From: Variovorax sp.
GTDB taxonomy: Bacteria > Pseudomonadota > Gammaproteobacteria > Burkholderiales > Burkholderiaceae_C
DNA: 39,331 bases
Assembly (NCBI GenBank): GCA_004210915.1
Contig: SEGS01000028.1
Span: 1-39,331 of the forward strand
Direction of reading: 5' to 3'
Part shown: piece after piece, positions 25,782 to 34,478 of the stretch
How the letters are laid out: each line of letters opens with the position of its first letter
Position numbering within the stretch: the stretch's first letter is position 1
Program-made: the position numbers and the translations under genes
Notes under the pieces: model-generated
Database searches by the model: none
What the model was told of the DNA's origin: nothing
What the model saw: the letters and a program-made list of their open reading frames with translations, nothing else

Positions 25782-28064
25782 ATGATGAAGCCAACGTCTT
25801 CTTCGCCCGGCCGCGCCGGCCTTGTCGCGCTCGCTGCGCAAACGCTGATCGCGGCGACCGTGCTCTGCATCCCGGCGTGGGCGCAGGAAGGCACGGCACC
25901 GCGCCGCGGCGAGCCGATCACGCTCAACTTCGCGAACGCCGACATCGAGGCGGTCGCCCGCACCATGGCCGTCGTCACGGGGCGCGACGTGGTGGTCGAT
26001 CCGCGCGTCAAGGGCACGATGAACCTGGTAACCGACCGCGCGATCCCGCCGACCGCCGCCTTCAATCAATTTGCAGCAGCGTTGCGCCTGCAGGGCGTGG
26101 CCGTGGTCGAGGCCGATGGCCTGTACAAGGTGGTGCCCGAAGCCGACGCCAAGTTGCAGAGCAACACCGTCAGCACGACCAGCAGCGGCACCCGTAGTGC
26201 GGGCAGCAACCAGATCGTGACGCAGGTCTTCCGCCTCAACTACGAATCGCCCAACACCCTGCTGCCGGTGCTGCGGCCCTTGATACCGCCGAACAACACG
26301 ATCAACGTGAGCCCCGGCAACAACTCGCTGGTGATCACCGACTATGCCGACAACATGCGGCGCCTCGCCCGCATCATCGCGGCGCTCGACGTGCCGAACG
26401 CTTCCGATATCGAAGTCATCCCGCTCAAGCATTCCGTTGCCACCGACCTCGTGCCGCTGGTCCAACGGCTGATCGACGGCAGCGCCTCGGGTGCCCCCGG
26501 TGCGCCCGGCACGGCCGACCCGTCGTTCCGCACCACGCTGCTGGCCGAGCCGCGCAGCAACGCGCTGATCCTGCGCGCCGCCAACCCGGCGCGCGCGTCG
26601 CTGGTGCGCTCGCTGGTCGACCGCCTCGACCGTGCACCGGTCGAAGGCGGCAACGGCGCGGCCGGCAATATCCATGTCGTGTACCTGAAGAATGCCGATG
26701 CGGTGCGCCTGGCCACCACGCTGCGCGCGGCGATGGCCGGCGACGGCCGCGAAGGCGCGGGTGGTGCGGCCGGTGGCGGCGGTGCGCTGCCGGCGCGCGC
26801 CGGCCAGCCGGTGAACCAGGCCATGCTCGGCGCGCAAGGCGGCAACACGCCGGCCAACACGCCGCTCAACAACAGCAACGACGTGTCCACCGGCGGTCAG
26901 ATCCAGGCCGACCCGTCGACCAACTCGCTGATCATCACGGCCTCGGAGCCGCAGTACCGGCAGATCCGCGCCGTCATCGACAAGCTCGACAGCCGGCGCG
27001 CGCAGGTCATGGTCGAAAGCCTGATCGTCGAAGTCAACGCCCGGAAGGCGGCGGAGTTCGGCGTGCAGTGGCAAACGGCGCTGGGCAACAGCGGCGACCG
27101 CAACCGGGGCGTCATCGGCACCAACTCCAGCCTCGGAGGGCAGAACATCATCGACCTGGCGGTCGGACTGGCCACCGGCAACCCGGCGACGCGGCCGTCG
27201 ACCGGCCTGAACTTCGGCATCGGCCACCGCGTGAACGGGCAGTACGTGCTGGGCGTGCTCGCGCGCTTCCTCGAAGGCAATGGCGAAGGCAACGTGCTTT
27301 CCACGCCCAACCTGCTGACGCTGGACAACGAAGAAGCCAAGATCGTGATCGGCCAGAACGTGCCCTTCGTGACAGGCCAGTACGCCAGCACCAACGGCAA
27401 CACATCGACCATCAACCCCTTCACCACCGTCGAGCGCAAGGACGTGGGCCTGACGCTGCGCGTGCGGCCGCAGATCAACTCGAACGGCACGGTGAAGATG
27501 CAGATCTTCCAGGAGGTGTCGAACGTCGATGCCGCCACGCGCAACGACGTGAACGGCCCGACCACCAACAAGCGCAGCATCGAATCGAACGTGCTGGTGG
27601 AAGACGGCAGCATCATCATGCTGGGCGGCCTGTTGCAGGACGACTATTCGAGCAGCCTCGAGAAGGTGCCGCTGGCCGGCGACATCCCCTTGCTGGGCAA
27701 CCTGTTCAAAAGCGAAACGCGCGCCCGCAACAAGACCAACCTGATGATCTTCCTGCGCCCGGTGGTGATGCGCGACGGCGCCGCCGCCGAAGCCTTTGCC
27801 TACGACCGCTACGACTCGATCCGCACGATGCAGCAGGTTGCGCAGCCCGACGGCAACGTGATGCTGCGCGGCGTGTCCGAAGCGCCGGTGCTGGCGCCCT
27901 TGCCCCTGACGCCCCCGCAGCGCGAAGGCGACCGCCGCATCGAAGGCGTCCGCCTCGTGCCGCCGCCGCTGATGCCAGCCGACACGCGCACCTTGGGCAC
28001 GGGTCCGCTGCGCGGCGCACTGCCGCCGACGGCCGACCCGACCAGCAGCCGCGAGATGCCCTGA
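25782..28064 (+). CDS. gspD: Type II secretion secretin
   Basis: 760 residues; forms the outer-membrane multimeric channel. A signal peptide (about 1-33, ending IPAWAQ) is followed by domain N0 (ITLNFANADIEAVARTMAVV). Three N1-N3 modules follow, with a Gly/Asn-rich insert in N3 (about residues 325-370). The secretin core has the VPFVTGQYAS gate region, VERKDVGLTLRVRPQI, and the family signature VPLAGDIPLLGNLFKS near 630. A Pro-rich tail of about 80 residues extends past the usual core. No lipobox, and no pilotin gene is nearby. The frame is open far upstream, but ATG 25782, 2 bp after gspN, gives the signal peptide. Confidence 0.95.
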   Translation: MMKPTSSSPGRAGLVALAAQTLIAATVLCIPAWAQEGTAPRRGEPITLNFANADIEAVARTMAVVTGRDVVVDPRVKGTMNLVTDRAIPPTAAFNQFAAALRLQGVAVVEADGLYKVVPEADAKLQSNTVSTTSSGTRSAGSNQIVTQVFRLNYESPNTLLPVLRPLIPPNNTINVSPGNNSLVITDYADNMRRLARIIAALDVPNASDIEVIPLKHSVATDLVPLVQRLIDGSASGAPGAPGTADPSFRTTLLAEPRSNALILRAANPARASLVRSLVDRLDRAPVEGGNGAAGNIHVVYLKNADAVRLATTLRAAMAGDGREGAGGAAGGGGALPARAGQPVNQAMLGAQGGNTPANTPLNNSNDVSTGGQIQADPSTNSLIITASEPQYRQIRAVIDKLDSRRAQVMVESLIVEVNARKAAEFGVQWQTALGNSGDRNRGVIGTNSSLGGQNIIDLAVGLATGNPATRPSTGLNFGIGHRVNGQYVLGVLARFLEGNGEGNVLSTPNLLTLDNEEAKIVIGQNVPFVTGQYASTNGNTSTINPFTTVERKDVGLTLRVRPQINSNGTVKMQIFQEVSNVDAATRNDVNGPTTNKRSIESNVLVEDGSIIMLGGLLQDDYSSSLEKVPLAGDIPLLGNLFKSETRARNKTNLMIFLRPVVMRDGAAAEAFAYDRYDSIRTMQQVAQPDGNVMLRGVSEAPVLAPLPLTPPQREGDRRIEGVRLVPPPLMPADTRTLGTGPLRGALPPTADPTSSREMP

Positions 28065-28083
28065 CCCCGGGACTCGACTGTTC

Positions 28084-29475
28084 ATGCGCTACCCCCTGCC
28101 CTATGCCTTTGCCCGCGGCCATCAGCTGCTGCTGGAGGAATCCGACGACGGCCGTCGCACACTCTGGATGTCGGCCCATCCACCGCGCGGCGCGGTCGGC
28201 GAGGTGATGCGCAAGTACGGCGTGCAAAGCTTCGAGGCCCTGTCGGACCACCAGCTTGCGCAGCGCATCAGCGCCGCTTACGCCCAGGGCGAATCGAACG
28301 CCGCCGCTGTTGTCAGCGAGGTACAGAGCGGCGCCGACCTCGAACGCATGATGCAGGAGCTGCCCGCGGTCGAAGACTTGCTGGAGAGCGCGGGCGACGC
28401 GCCCATCATCCGCATGCTGAACGCGCTGCTCACGCAGGCTGCGCGCGATGGCGCGAGCGATATCCACATCGAGCCCTACGAGCGCACGTCGTCGGTGCGT
28501 TTCCGCATCGACGGCACGCTGCGCGAAGTGGTGCAGCCCAATCGCGCGCTGCATGCCGCGCTGATCTCGCGGCTGAAGATCATGGCCGACCTCGACATCT
28601 CCGAGAAGCGCTTGCCGCAGGACGGGCGCATCTCCTTGCGCATCGGCACCCGCGCGGTCGATGTACGCGTCTCGACGCTGCCCAGCGCCCATGGCGAGCG
28701 CGCCGTGCTGCGGCTGCTGGACAAGAGCGAGTCGAAGCTCACGCTCGAATCGGTCGGGATGCAGGGCGACACGCTCGCGCGCTTCGAGCAACTCATCGGC
28801 CAGCCGCACGGCATCATCCTCGTGACAGGGCCCACGGGTTCGGGCAAGACGACCACGCTGTACGCGGCGCTCGGCCGGCTCGACGCCGGCCGCAGCAACA
28901 TCATGACGGTGGAAGACCCGATCGAGTACGAGCTGGGCGGCGTCGGCCAGACCCAGGTCAACGCCAAGATCGACCTGACCTTCGCGAAGGCACTGCGCGC
29001 GATCCTGCGGCAGGACCCGGACGTGATCATGATCGGCGAGATCCGCGACTTCGAAACGGCGCAGATCGCCATCCAGGCCTCATTGACCGGCCACCTCGTG
29101 CTGGCAACGCTTCACACCAACGACGCCGTGAGCGCGGTCACGCGACTGACCGATATGGGCGTCGAGCCCTTCCTGCTGAGCTCGTCGCTGCTCGGCGTGC
29201 TGGCGCAGCGGCTGGTGCGCAAGGTCTGCACGGTGTGCGCCGGCAGCGGCTGCGAGACCTGCGGCCAGACCGGCTACCAGGGCCGCACCGGCATCTTCGA
29301 ATTGCTGGTGGCCGACGACGTGGTGCAGTCGCTGATTCACAGCCGCGCGCCCGAGAGCCAGCTGTTCGTGGAGGCAGAGCGCGGCGGCCTGCGCTCGATG
29401 CGCGAAGACGGCGAGCGGCTGGTGCAGGCCGGCATCACTTCGCGCGCCGAGCTGCTGCGCGTGACGCGCGACTGA
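28084..29475 (+). CDS. gspE: Type II secretion ATPase E
   Basis: 463 residues; the cytoplasmic hexameric ATPase that drives pseudopilus assembly. A short N1E-like domain (1-100) precedes the catalytic core. Motifs are Walker A GPTGSGKT (249-256), the Asp box MTVEDPIEYEL, Walker B VIMIGEIRD (313-321) and the His box TGHLVLATLHTND. The zinc-binding four-cysteine cluster (Cys 381, 384, 389, 392) is present but compact: CTVC-x4-CETC, with far fewer residues between pairs than in enterobacterial GspE. Starts 19 bp after gspD. Confidence 0.95.
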   Translation: MRYPLPYAFARGHQLLLEESDDGRRTLWMSAHPPRGAVGEVMRKYGVQSFEALSDHQLAQRISAAYAQGESNAAAVVSEVQSGADLERMMQELPAVEDLLESAGDAPIIRMLNALLTQAARDGASDIHIEPYERTSSVRFRIDGTLREVVQPNRALHAALISRLKIMADLDISEKRLPQDGRISLRIGTRAVDVRVSTLPSAHGERAVLRLLDKSESKLTLESVGMQGDTLARFEQLIGQPHGIILVTGPTGSGKTTTLYAALGRLDAGRSNIMTVEDPIEYELGGVGQTQVNAKIDLTFAKALRAILRQDPDVIMIGEIRDFETAQIAIQASLTGHLVLATLHTNDAVSAVTRLTDMGVEPFLLSSSLLGVLAQRLVRKVCTVCAGSGCETCGQTGYQGRTGIFELLVADDVVQSLIHSRAPESQLFVEAERGGLRSMREDGERLVQAGITSRAELLRVTRD

Positions 29476-29480
29476 TATGA

Positions 29481-29560
29481 CTCCCCCCCGAAGCGCCTTC
29501 GGCGCCTCCCCCTCCAGGGGGCGATACCAGCGGCCCGGCAAAGCCGGTTCCGCGGTATCC
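29481..29560. repeat. GC-rich hairpin repeat between gspE and gspF
   Basis: Three consecutive hairpins are packed in about 80 bp. GCGCC-TTC-GGCGC is at 29493-29505. CCCCC-TCCA-GGGGG is at 29508-29521. The third is a long arm GATACC-a-GCGG...CCGC-GGTATC at 29523-29559, with a perfect inner stem CCGGC-aaa-GCCGG. This pattern matches, from my knowledge, an intergenic REP-like element found in many copies in Comamonadaceae genomes. Only one copy lies in this window, so repetitiveness is not shown here. Confidence 0.6.
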
Positions 29561-29624
29561 CTGATATCTGGCCGAGCCAGTCTCATGCGTTGCGCGGCAG
29601 AGCGCAGTGCGGTGGACACCTGAC

Positions 29625-30857
29625 ATGCCCGCCTATTCCTTCGAAGCGCTCGACGCCGCCGGCGAAACCCGCAAGGGCGTGATGGAGGCCGACACCGCGC
29701 GCCATGCGCGCGGCCTGCTGCGCGCCCAGGCGCTGATCCCGCTGTCGGTGGCCACCGTCGGCAGCCAGGACCAACGCGATAGCGCGGCAGCCGGCCTCGG
29801 CCGCTGGTTCCGCGGACCGCGTGTGTTCAACACCACCGGCCTGGCCGTGTGGACCCGGCAGATCGCGGGACTGGTGTCGTCCGGCCTGCCGCTCGAACGC
29901 GCGCTGACCGCGCTCACCGACGAAGCCGAGACGGAACAGCAGCGCAACCTCGTCGCGTCGTTGCGGGCCGAGGTCAACGCCGGCGCCCCGTTCGCGCGCG
30001 CGCTCGCGCAGCACCCACGTGAGTTCTCACCGATCTACACCGCCGTCATCGGCGCCGGCGAGCAGAGCGGCAATCTCGGCCTGGTGCTCGACCGCCTGGC
30101 CGATGACCTCGAACAGCGCCAGGTGCTTCAGCAGAAGTTGGTCGGCGCCGCGCTGTACCCGGCCATCGTCACGCTGGTCGCGATCGTCATCGTGATCTTT
30201 CTCGTGAGCTATGTCGTGCCGCAAGTGGCGGCGGTGTTCGCGGGCACCAAGCGCTCGCTGCCGATCCTCACGGTGATGATGCTGTCGCTGAGCGCCTTCG
30301 TGCGCAACTACGGTTGGTGGATGCTGGGCGCGACGGTGCTGTTGACCATCGGCGCGCGCGTTGCGCTCGCGCAGGAAGCCTTCCGCCTGAAGTTCGACGC
30401 GGCCTGGCTCAACTTGCCACTCGTCGGCAAGCTCGCGCGCGGCTACAACGCAGCGCGCTTTGCGAGCACGCTGGCGATGCTGGCGACCGCGGGCGTGCCG
30501 ATCCTGCGTGCGCTGCAGGCGGCGTCGGAAACGCTGGGCAACCGCGCGATGCGCGCCGATGCGCTCGATGCGCTGGTGCTGGTGCGCGAAGGCGCGCCGC
30601 TGGCCTCGGCGCTGGCGCAGAAGAAACGCTTCCCCGGCCTGGTGTCGATGTTCGCGCGGCTGGGCGAACAGACCGGCACGCTGCCCCTGATGCTGCAACG
30701 CGCTGCCAACCAGCTCGGTGCCGAAGTGCAGCGCCGCGCGATGCATCTGGCCACCATCCTCGAGCCGCTGCTGATCGTCGCGATGGGCGGCGTGGTGATG
30801 CTGATCGTGCTGGCGGTGATGCTGCCGATCATTCAACTCAACCAGTTCGTGAAGTAA
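29625..30857 (+). CDS. gspF: Type II secretion inner-membrane platform protein F
   Basis: 410 residues, the usual length. The N-terminus MPAYSFEALDAAGETRKGVMEAD is the family's opening, and two tandem T2SSF helical domains follow. The first contains WTRQIAGLVSSGLPLERAL and GAGEQSGNLGLVLDRLADDLE; the second contains YNAARFASTLAMLATAGVPILRAL (split) and LGEQTGTLPLMLQRAANQL. Three membrane segments are visible, near 170-195, 220-245 and 380-405. It interacts with GspE and GspL. It lies 149 bp after gspE, across the hairpin repeat, and has no strong ribosome-binding site. Last core secretion gene of the run. Confidence 0.95.
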   Translation: MPAYSFEALDAAGETRKGVMEADTARHARGLLRAQALIPLSVATVGSQDQRDSAAAGLGRWFRGPRVFNTTGLAVWTRQIAGLVSSGLPLERALTALTDEAETEQQRNLVASLRAEVNAGAPFARALAQHPREFSPIYTAVIGAGEQSGNLGLVLDRLADDLEQRQVLQQKLVGAALYPAIVTLVAIVIVIFLVSYVVPQVAAVFAGTKRSLPILTVMMLSLSAFVRNYGWWMLGATVLLTIGARVALAQEAFRLKFDAAWLNLPLVGKLARGYNAARFASTLAMLATAGVPILRALQAASETLGNRAMRADALDALVLVREGAPLASALAQKKRFPGLVSMFARLGEQTGTLPLMLQRAANQLGAEVQRRAMHLATILEPLLIVAMGGVVMLIVLAVMLPIIQLNQFVK

Positions 30858-30859
30858 CC

Positions 30860-31768
30860 ATGGCTGTCACGCTCGGCGACAAACTCGTCGTCGCGATCTC
30901 ATCGCGCGCCCTCTTCAATCTCGAAGAGGAAAACCGCCTGTTCGAATCGGGCGATCCCGAGGCGTACATGCGGCTGCAATTCGAGCGCCTCGACGTGCCC
31001 GCGCAGCCGGGCATCGCCTACTCGCTGGTGCAGAAGCTGCTGCGCTTCAACGACGACGGCGTGCAGCGCGTCGAGGTGGTGATCCTCTCGCGCAACGACC
31101 CGGTCTCGGGCATGCGCATCTTCCGCTCCAGCACCACCGCGGGCATCAAGCTGCAGCGCGGCGTGTTCACCCAGGGCCGGCCGCCTTATGGCTATCTCCG
31201 GGCGTTGGGTGCGCACCTGTTCCTGTCTGTCAATGCCGGCGACGTGCGCGAGGCGCTGGGCGCCGGCTTTCCGGCGGCGCGGGTGCTGGTCGAGTCGGTG
31301 AAAGCGAGCGACGCCTTCCCGAACGAAGTGCGGATCGCCTTCGACGGTGACGCGGTGCTGTTCAGCGACGAGGCCGAGCGCGTGTTCCAGTCCGAAGGGC
31401 TCGATGCGTTTCAACTGCACGAATCGAGCAAGGCCGAATTGCCCTTGCCCGAGGGGCCGTTCAAGCCGCTGCTGGCGGCGCTGCATCGCCTGCAGATGGC
31501 GGGCAATGCGCAAATGCACATCCGGACCGCGCTGGTGACGGCGCGCAGCGCGCCGGCGCACGAGCGCGCGATCCGCACGCTGATGAAGTGGAACATCCGC
31601 GTCGACGAGGCGATGTTCCTCGGCGGCCTGCCCAAGGGCGAATTCCTGCGCGAGTTCGAGCCCGACTTCTTCTTCGACGACCAGACCGGCCATGTCGACG
31701 CCGCTGCGCGGCATGTGCCTTCGGGGCATGTGTCGAGCGGCATCAGCAACCCGCCGACGCAGCCATGA
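30860..31768 (+). CDS. 5'-nucleotidase, cytosolic cN-I-like family
   Basis: 302 residues. Members of this family (Pfam 5-nucleotidase, related to vertebrate cN-I) dephosphorylate nucleoside 5'-monophosphates. The N-terminus LVVAISSRALFNLEEENRLF and the block FDGDAVLFSDEAERVFQSEG (161-180), with the HAD-like DGD motif, are characteristic. MFLGGLPKGEFLREFEPDFFFDDQ near the C-terminus (split around residue 265) is also typical. There is no signal peptide, so it is cytoplasmic. It starts 2 bp after gspF, so it is probably co-transcribed with the secretion genes. It overlaps the next gene by ATGA. No functional link to secretion is known to me. Confidence 0.88.
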   Translation: MAVTLGDKLVVAISSRALFNLEEENRLFESGDPEAYMRLQFERLDVPAQPGIAYSLVQKLLRFNDDGVQRVEVVILSRNDPVSGMRIFRSSTTAGIKLQRGVFTQGRPPYGYLRALGAHLFLSVNAGDVREALGAGFPAARVLVESVKASDAFPNEVRIAFDGDAVLFSDEAERVFQSEGLDAFQLHESSKAELPLPEGPFKPLLAALHRLQMAGNAQMHIRTALVTARSAPAHERAIRTLMKWNIRVDEAMFLGGLPKGEFLREFEPDFFFDDQTGHVDAAARHVPSGHVSSGISNPPTQP

Positions 31769-32754
31769 ATCACCGCCCCGCCCTCTACGAACTGGCCGAC
31801 AGGCACCAGCTCTCGCCCGCGCAGACGCGCGCGCTGTTCACGTTGGCCGACCTCGACGCGCCGCCGCGCCAATTGCAGGTGCGCTTCTGGCAGGTGACCG
31901 CGCTGCTGGCGGCAGGCCTGGGCGGCTTTGGACTGATCATGTGGGTCGCCGCCAACTGGGATTCGCTCGGCCGCATGGGCAAATTCGGGTTGCTGCAGGG
32001 TTGGGTGGCGCTGACGGCGCTCGCGGCCTGGCGCGTCGCGGCACTGCGCACGCCGATGGGGCTGCTGTGCCTGCTGGGCATCGGTGCGCTGTTCGCCTAC
32101 TTCGGCCAGACCTACCAGACCGGGGCCGACGCCTGGCAGTTGTTCGCGTTGTGGGCGCTGCTCGCACTGCCGCTGTGCCTGGGCGTGCGCAGCGACGTCG
32201 TGTGGTTGCCGTGGGTCGTGGTGGCCTGCAGCGGCATCAGCCTCTGGACCTACACCCACACCGACCACCGGTGGCGCGCGGACGGCAGCGATCTGCCCAT
32301 CCACCTCGTCGGCTGGGCGTTGGGCGCACTGATCGTCACCTTGCTGAGCCCCTGGGCGCAGCGCTGGACCGGCGGCGCCTCGTCTGCGCGCCGGCTCGCG
32401 TTGCTGGCCATGGTTGTCAGCATCACGCTCGCGGCCGTCGCCGGGCTGTTCTCGGAACACGGCATGGCGCACTACCTGCTGGGCCTCGCGGTCCTGGGCA
32501 CGGCGGCGGTGGTGCTGCTTCAACCGCGCTGGTTCGACATCTTCGGCCTCAGCGCGGTCGTGCTGAGCCTCGACGCGCTGTTGGTGGGCGGCTGGGTTCG
32601 CCTCATGTTCAACGACAGCAGCGCCGGCGACCTGATTGGCCGCCTGCTGCTGACCGGCCTGGTGGCGGCTGGGCTGCTGGCCGCTTCGGTGGCGCTCATC
32701 ATGCGGCGGCACAAGCAGGTGCAGGCCGGCACCCCGGCAGGGGCTTCGGCATGA
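31765..32754 (+). CDS. DUF2157 membrane protein
   Basis: 329 residues. A short cytoplasmic N-terminal part (about 1-42) contains a helix LADRHQLSPAQTRALFTLA. Around eight to nine hydrophobic helices follow. The DUF2157 opening, with ITLLGLGLFIAANWD-like text, is seen here as GLGGFGLIMWVAANWDSLGRMGKF (split near residue 63). Function unknown. These proteins are often encoded next to DUF4401/GDYXXLXY proteins, as here, where the next gene overlaps by ATGA. This suggests the two form one membrane unit. Confidence 0.85.
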   Translation: MNHRPALYELADRHQLSPAQTRALFTLADLDAPPRQLQVRFWQVTALLAAGLGGFGLIMWVAANWDSLGRMGKFGLLQGWVALTALAAWRVAALRTPMGLLCLLGIGALFAYFGQTYQTGADAWQLFALWALLALPLCLGVRSDVVWLPWVVVACSGISLWTYTHTDHRWRADGSDLPIHLVGWALGALIVTLLSPWAQRWTGGASSARRLALLAMVVSITLAAVAGLFSEHGMAHYLLGLAVLGTAAVVLLQPRWFDIFGLSAVVLSLDALLVGGWVRLMFNDSSAGDLIGRLLLTGLVAAGLLAASVALIMRRHKQVQAGTPAGASA

Positions 32755-34397
32755 GCGCGCCCGCAAGCGTATTGCAGCGCGCCATCGACCAGGGTCTGCT
32801 GCCCGCGGACGCCGAATGGCCGCGCGAAGACACCCGGCCGTGGCCCGTGCTGATGCTGACCGCGCTCGGTGCCTGGCTGGTGGTGGTCCCGCTCATCGGC
32901 GTGATCGCGCTGACCTTCGGTGACGCGCTTTTGCGCGAAGGCCCGGCGCTCTACGTCTTCGGCATCGGCCTGCTCGTCTTCGGCGTGGTGATCTCGCGCC
33001 AGCGTGGCCTGGCGCTCTTCGTCGAGCAGCTGTTCATGCCCGCGCTGATGCTGGGGCTGGGTTGCCTGGGCGGCGCGCTGCTGCGCGATGTGTCGATCAG
33101 CATGGCCGCACTGGCCCTGGGCGTCACGATTGTGGTGCTGGCCGTGTTCACGCCCCTGGGCTGGCTGCGCACGCTGCTGGGCTTCCTCCTGGCCGCATGC
33201 GTGCTGGTGTTCACCGTGGCAGCCACCCAGCCCGACACGCGCGGATGGGACCTGCTGGACGTCGATGGGCTGCAACTGCGCGCCTGGCAGCACGTCCATT
33301 TCGCGCTGCTTGTGTGGCTGGCCGTGATCTGGGCCCTGCCGCGCATGGCCGGTGCGCGCCTTGGCGGGCTGATCGACAGCATGGCGGACGGTTGGTGTGC
33401 GCATGTGCTGTGGATGCTGGCGCTGCTGGCCGGCAACACCTTCCTCGTGGGCGGCATGGTGGCAGGCGGCGGGTTCGGGCAGACGACCGGCATGGCAGGG
33501 GGCGTCGACCGGTGGCAAACCGCGGTCTCGCTGGCCTGCGGCGTCGCAGCGGTGGTGCTGCTCGGCCGTCGCTGGACGGCGCTGCGGGCATCGCCCGTGC
33601 TCGGCGGCGGCGTGGCGTTGTTGCTCGTCGTGCTGTGTGGCTTCCTGCCCGGCCTGGGCGCGGCGTGCCTGTGCACCGCGGCGCTGGCCGTCACCGGCCG
33701 CTGGCCACTCGCTGGTCTGGGCAGTGCCGCGGTCCTGTGGATCGTCGGCAGCTTCTACTACGCCCTGGCCTGGCCGCTGGCCGACAAGGCGCTCTTGCTG
33801 GCGGGCATCGGCGCGGCGCTGGGCGCACTGGCCTGGGCGGCGCGTTACCGCGCGACCCGCGATCCCGCTTCGCCGTCTTCGCCTGACAACCACGCCCCGG
33901 CCTCCTCCCGCTGGCCGGCATTGATCGCGCTGGCCGGTGTGGCCACGCTGGCGGTGGCCAGCGGCGCCATCTTCCAGAAAGAGAACATCCTGCGCGACGG
34001 CCAACCCGTGTTCGTGCGCCTGGCCCCCGTCGATCCACGCTCGCTGATGCAGGGCGACTACATGGCGCTCGATTTCGCGCTGCCCGGCGACCTGCGATGG
34101 GAAGGCGGCCAGCATCGCGGCGAGCGGCCGCTCGTGCTGCTGCGGCCCGACCCGGCGCTGCCATCGACCTACACCCTGGTCGAAGCCGACCGTGGAACGC
34201 CCCGCCAACCTGGCGACCTCGCGGTGCCGCTCAGTCCCAAGGACGGCCGCTGGGTCTTCGTGACCGATGCGTGGTTCTTCAAGGAAGGCGACGCCGCAAA
34301 ATTCGAGACCGCGCGCTACGGCGAATTCCGCATCCTGCCGAATGGCTCGGCGCTGCTCGTGGGCATGGCCGACGAGCACTTGCAGCCGCTGCGCTAG
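32751..34397 (+). CDS. DUF4401 / GDYXXLXY-domain membrane protein
   Basis: 548 residues. The first two-thirds hold about ten to twelve membrane helices (DUF4401-like). One more helix (about 385-403) is followed by a soluble, probably periplasmic GDYXXLXY domain. Its signature reads MQGDYMALDFAL (with Phe in place of the last Tyr) after FVRLAPVDPRSL. The family is usually found either as a fusion like this or as two separate genes beside DUF2157. Function unknown. It may be a fusion of two ancestral genes. A GC-rich hairpin follows the stop. Confidence 0.85.
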   Translation: MSAPASVLQRAIDQGLLPADAEWPREDTRPWPVLMLTALGAWLVVVPLIGVIALTFGDALLREGPALYVFGIGLLVFGVVISRQRGLALFVEQLFMPALMLGLGCLGGALLRDVSISMAALALGVTIVVLAVFTPLGWLRTLLGFLLAACVLVFTVAATQPDTRGWDLLDVDGLQLRAWQHVHFALLVWLAVIWALPRMAGARLGGLIDSMADGWCAHVLWMLALLAGNTFLVGGMVAGGGFGQTTGMAGGVDRWQTAVSLACGVAAVVLLGRRWTALRASPVLGGGVALLLVVLCGFLPGLGAACLCTAALAVTGRWPLAGLGSAAVLWIVGSFYYALAWPLADKALLLAGIGAALGALAWAARYRATRDPASPSSPDNHAPASSRWPALIALAGVATLAVASGAIFQKENILRDGQPVFVRLAPVDPRSLMQGDYMALDFALPGDLRWEGGQHRGERPLVLLRPDPALPSTYTLVEADRGTPRQPGDLAVPLSPKDGRWVFVTDAWFFKEGDAAKFETARYGEFRILPNGSALLVGMADEHLQPLR

Positions 34398-34425
34398 CCG
34401 CCGCGCCGGCGCGGCCGCGCGGCGG
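34398..34425 (+). terminator. GC-only hairpin after the GDYXXLXY gene (possible terminator)
   Basis: A perfect 9-bp stem CCGCCGCGC/GCGCGGCGG with a 10-nt GC loop begins directly after the stop codon. There is no T-run, so intrinsic termination would be inefficient. It may be an mRNA 3'-protecting structure. TAGGAT (34430-34435) just beyond could be the -10 box of the next gene. Confidence 0.45.
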
Positions 34426-34478
34426 TCGGTAGGATGCCGCTCATGCGCGCGCTGGGCGCGCTCCACGATGGCGGTTCC

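Noticed and set aside
25563..28085. 840-codon open frame on the minus strand opposite gspD
   Set aside because: Composition is Arg/His/Ala-rich shadow sequence with no recognisable domain. gspD on the other strand is certain, and long antisense frames are expected at this GC content.
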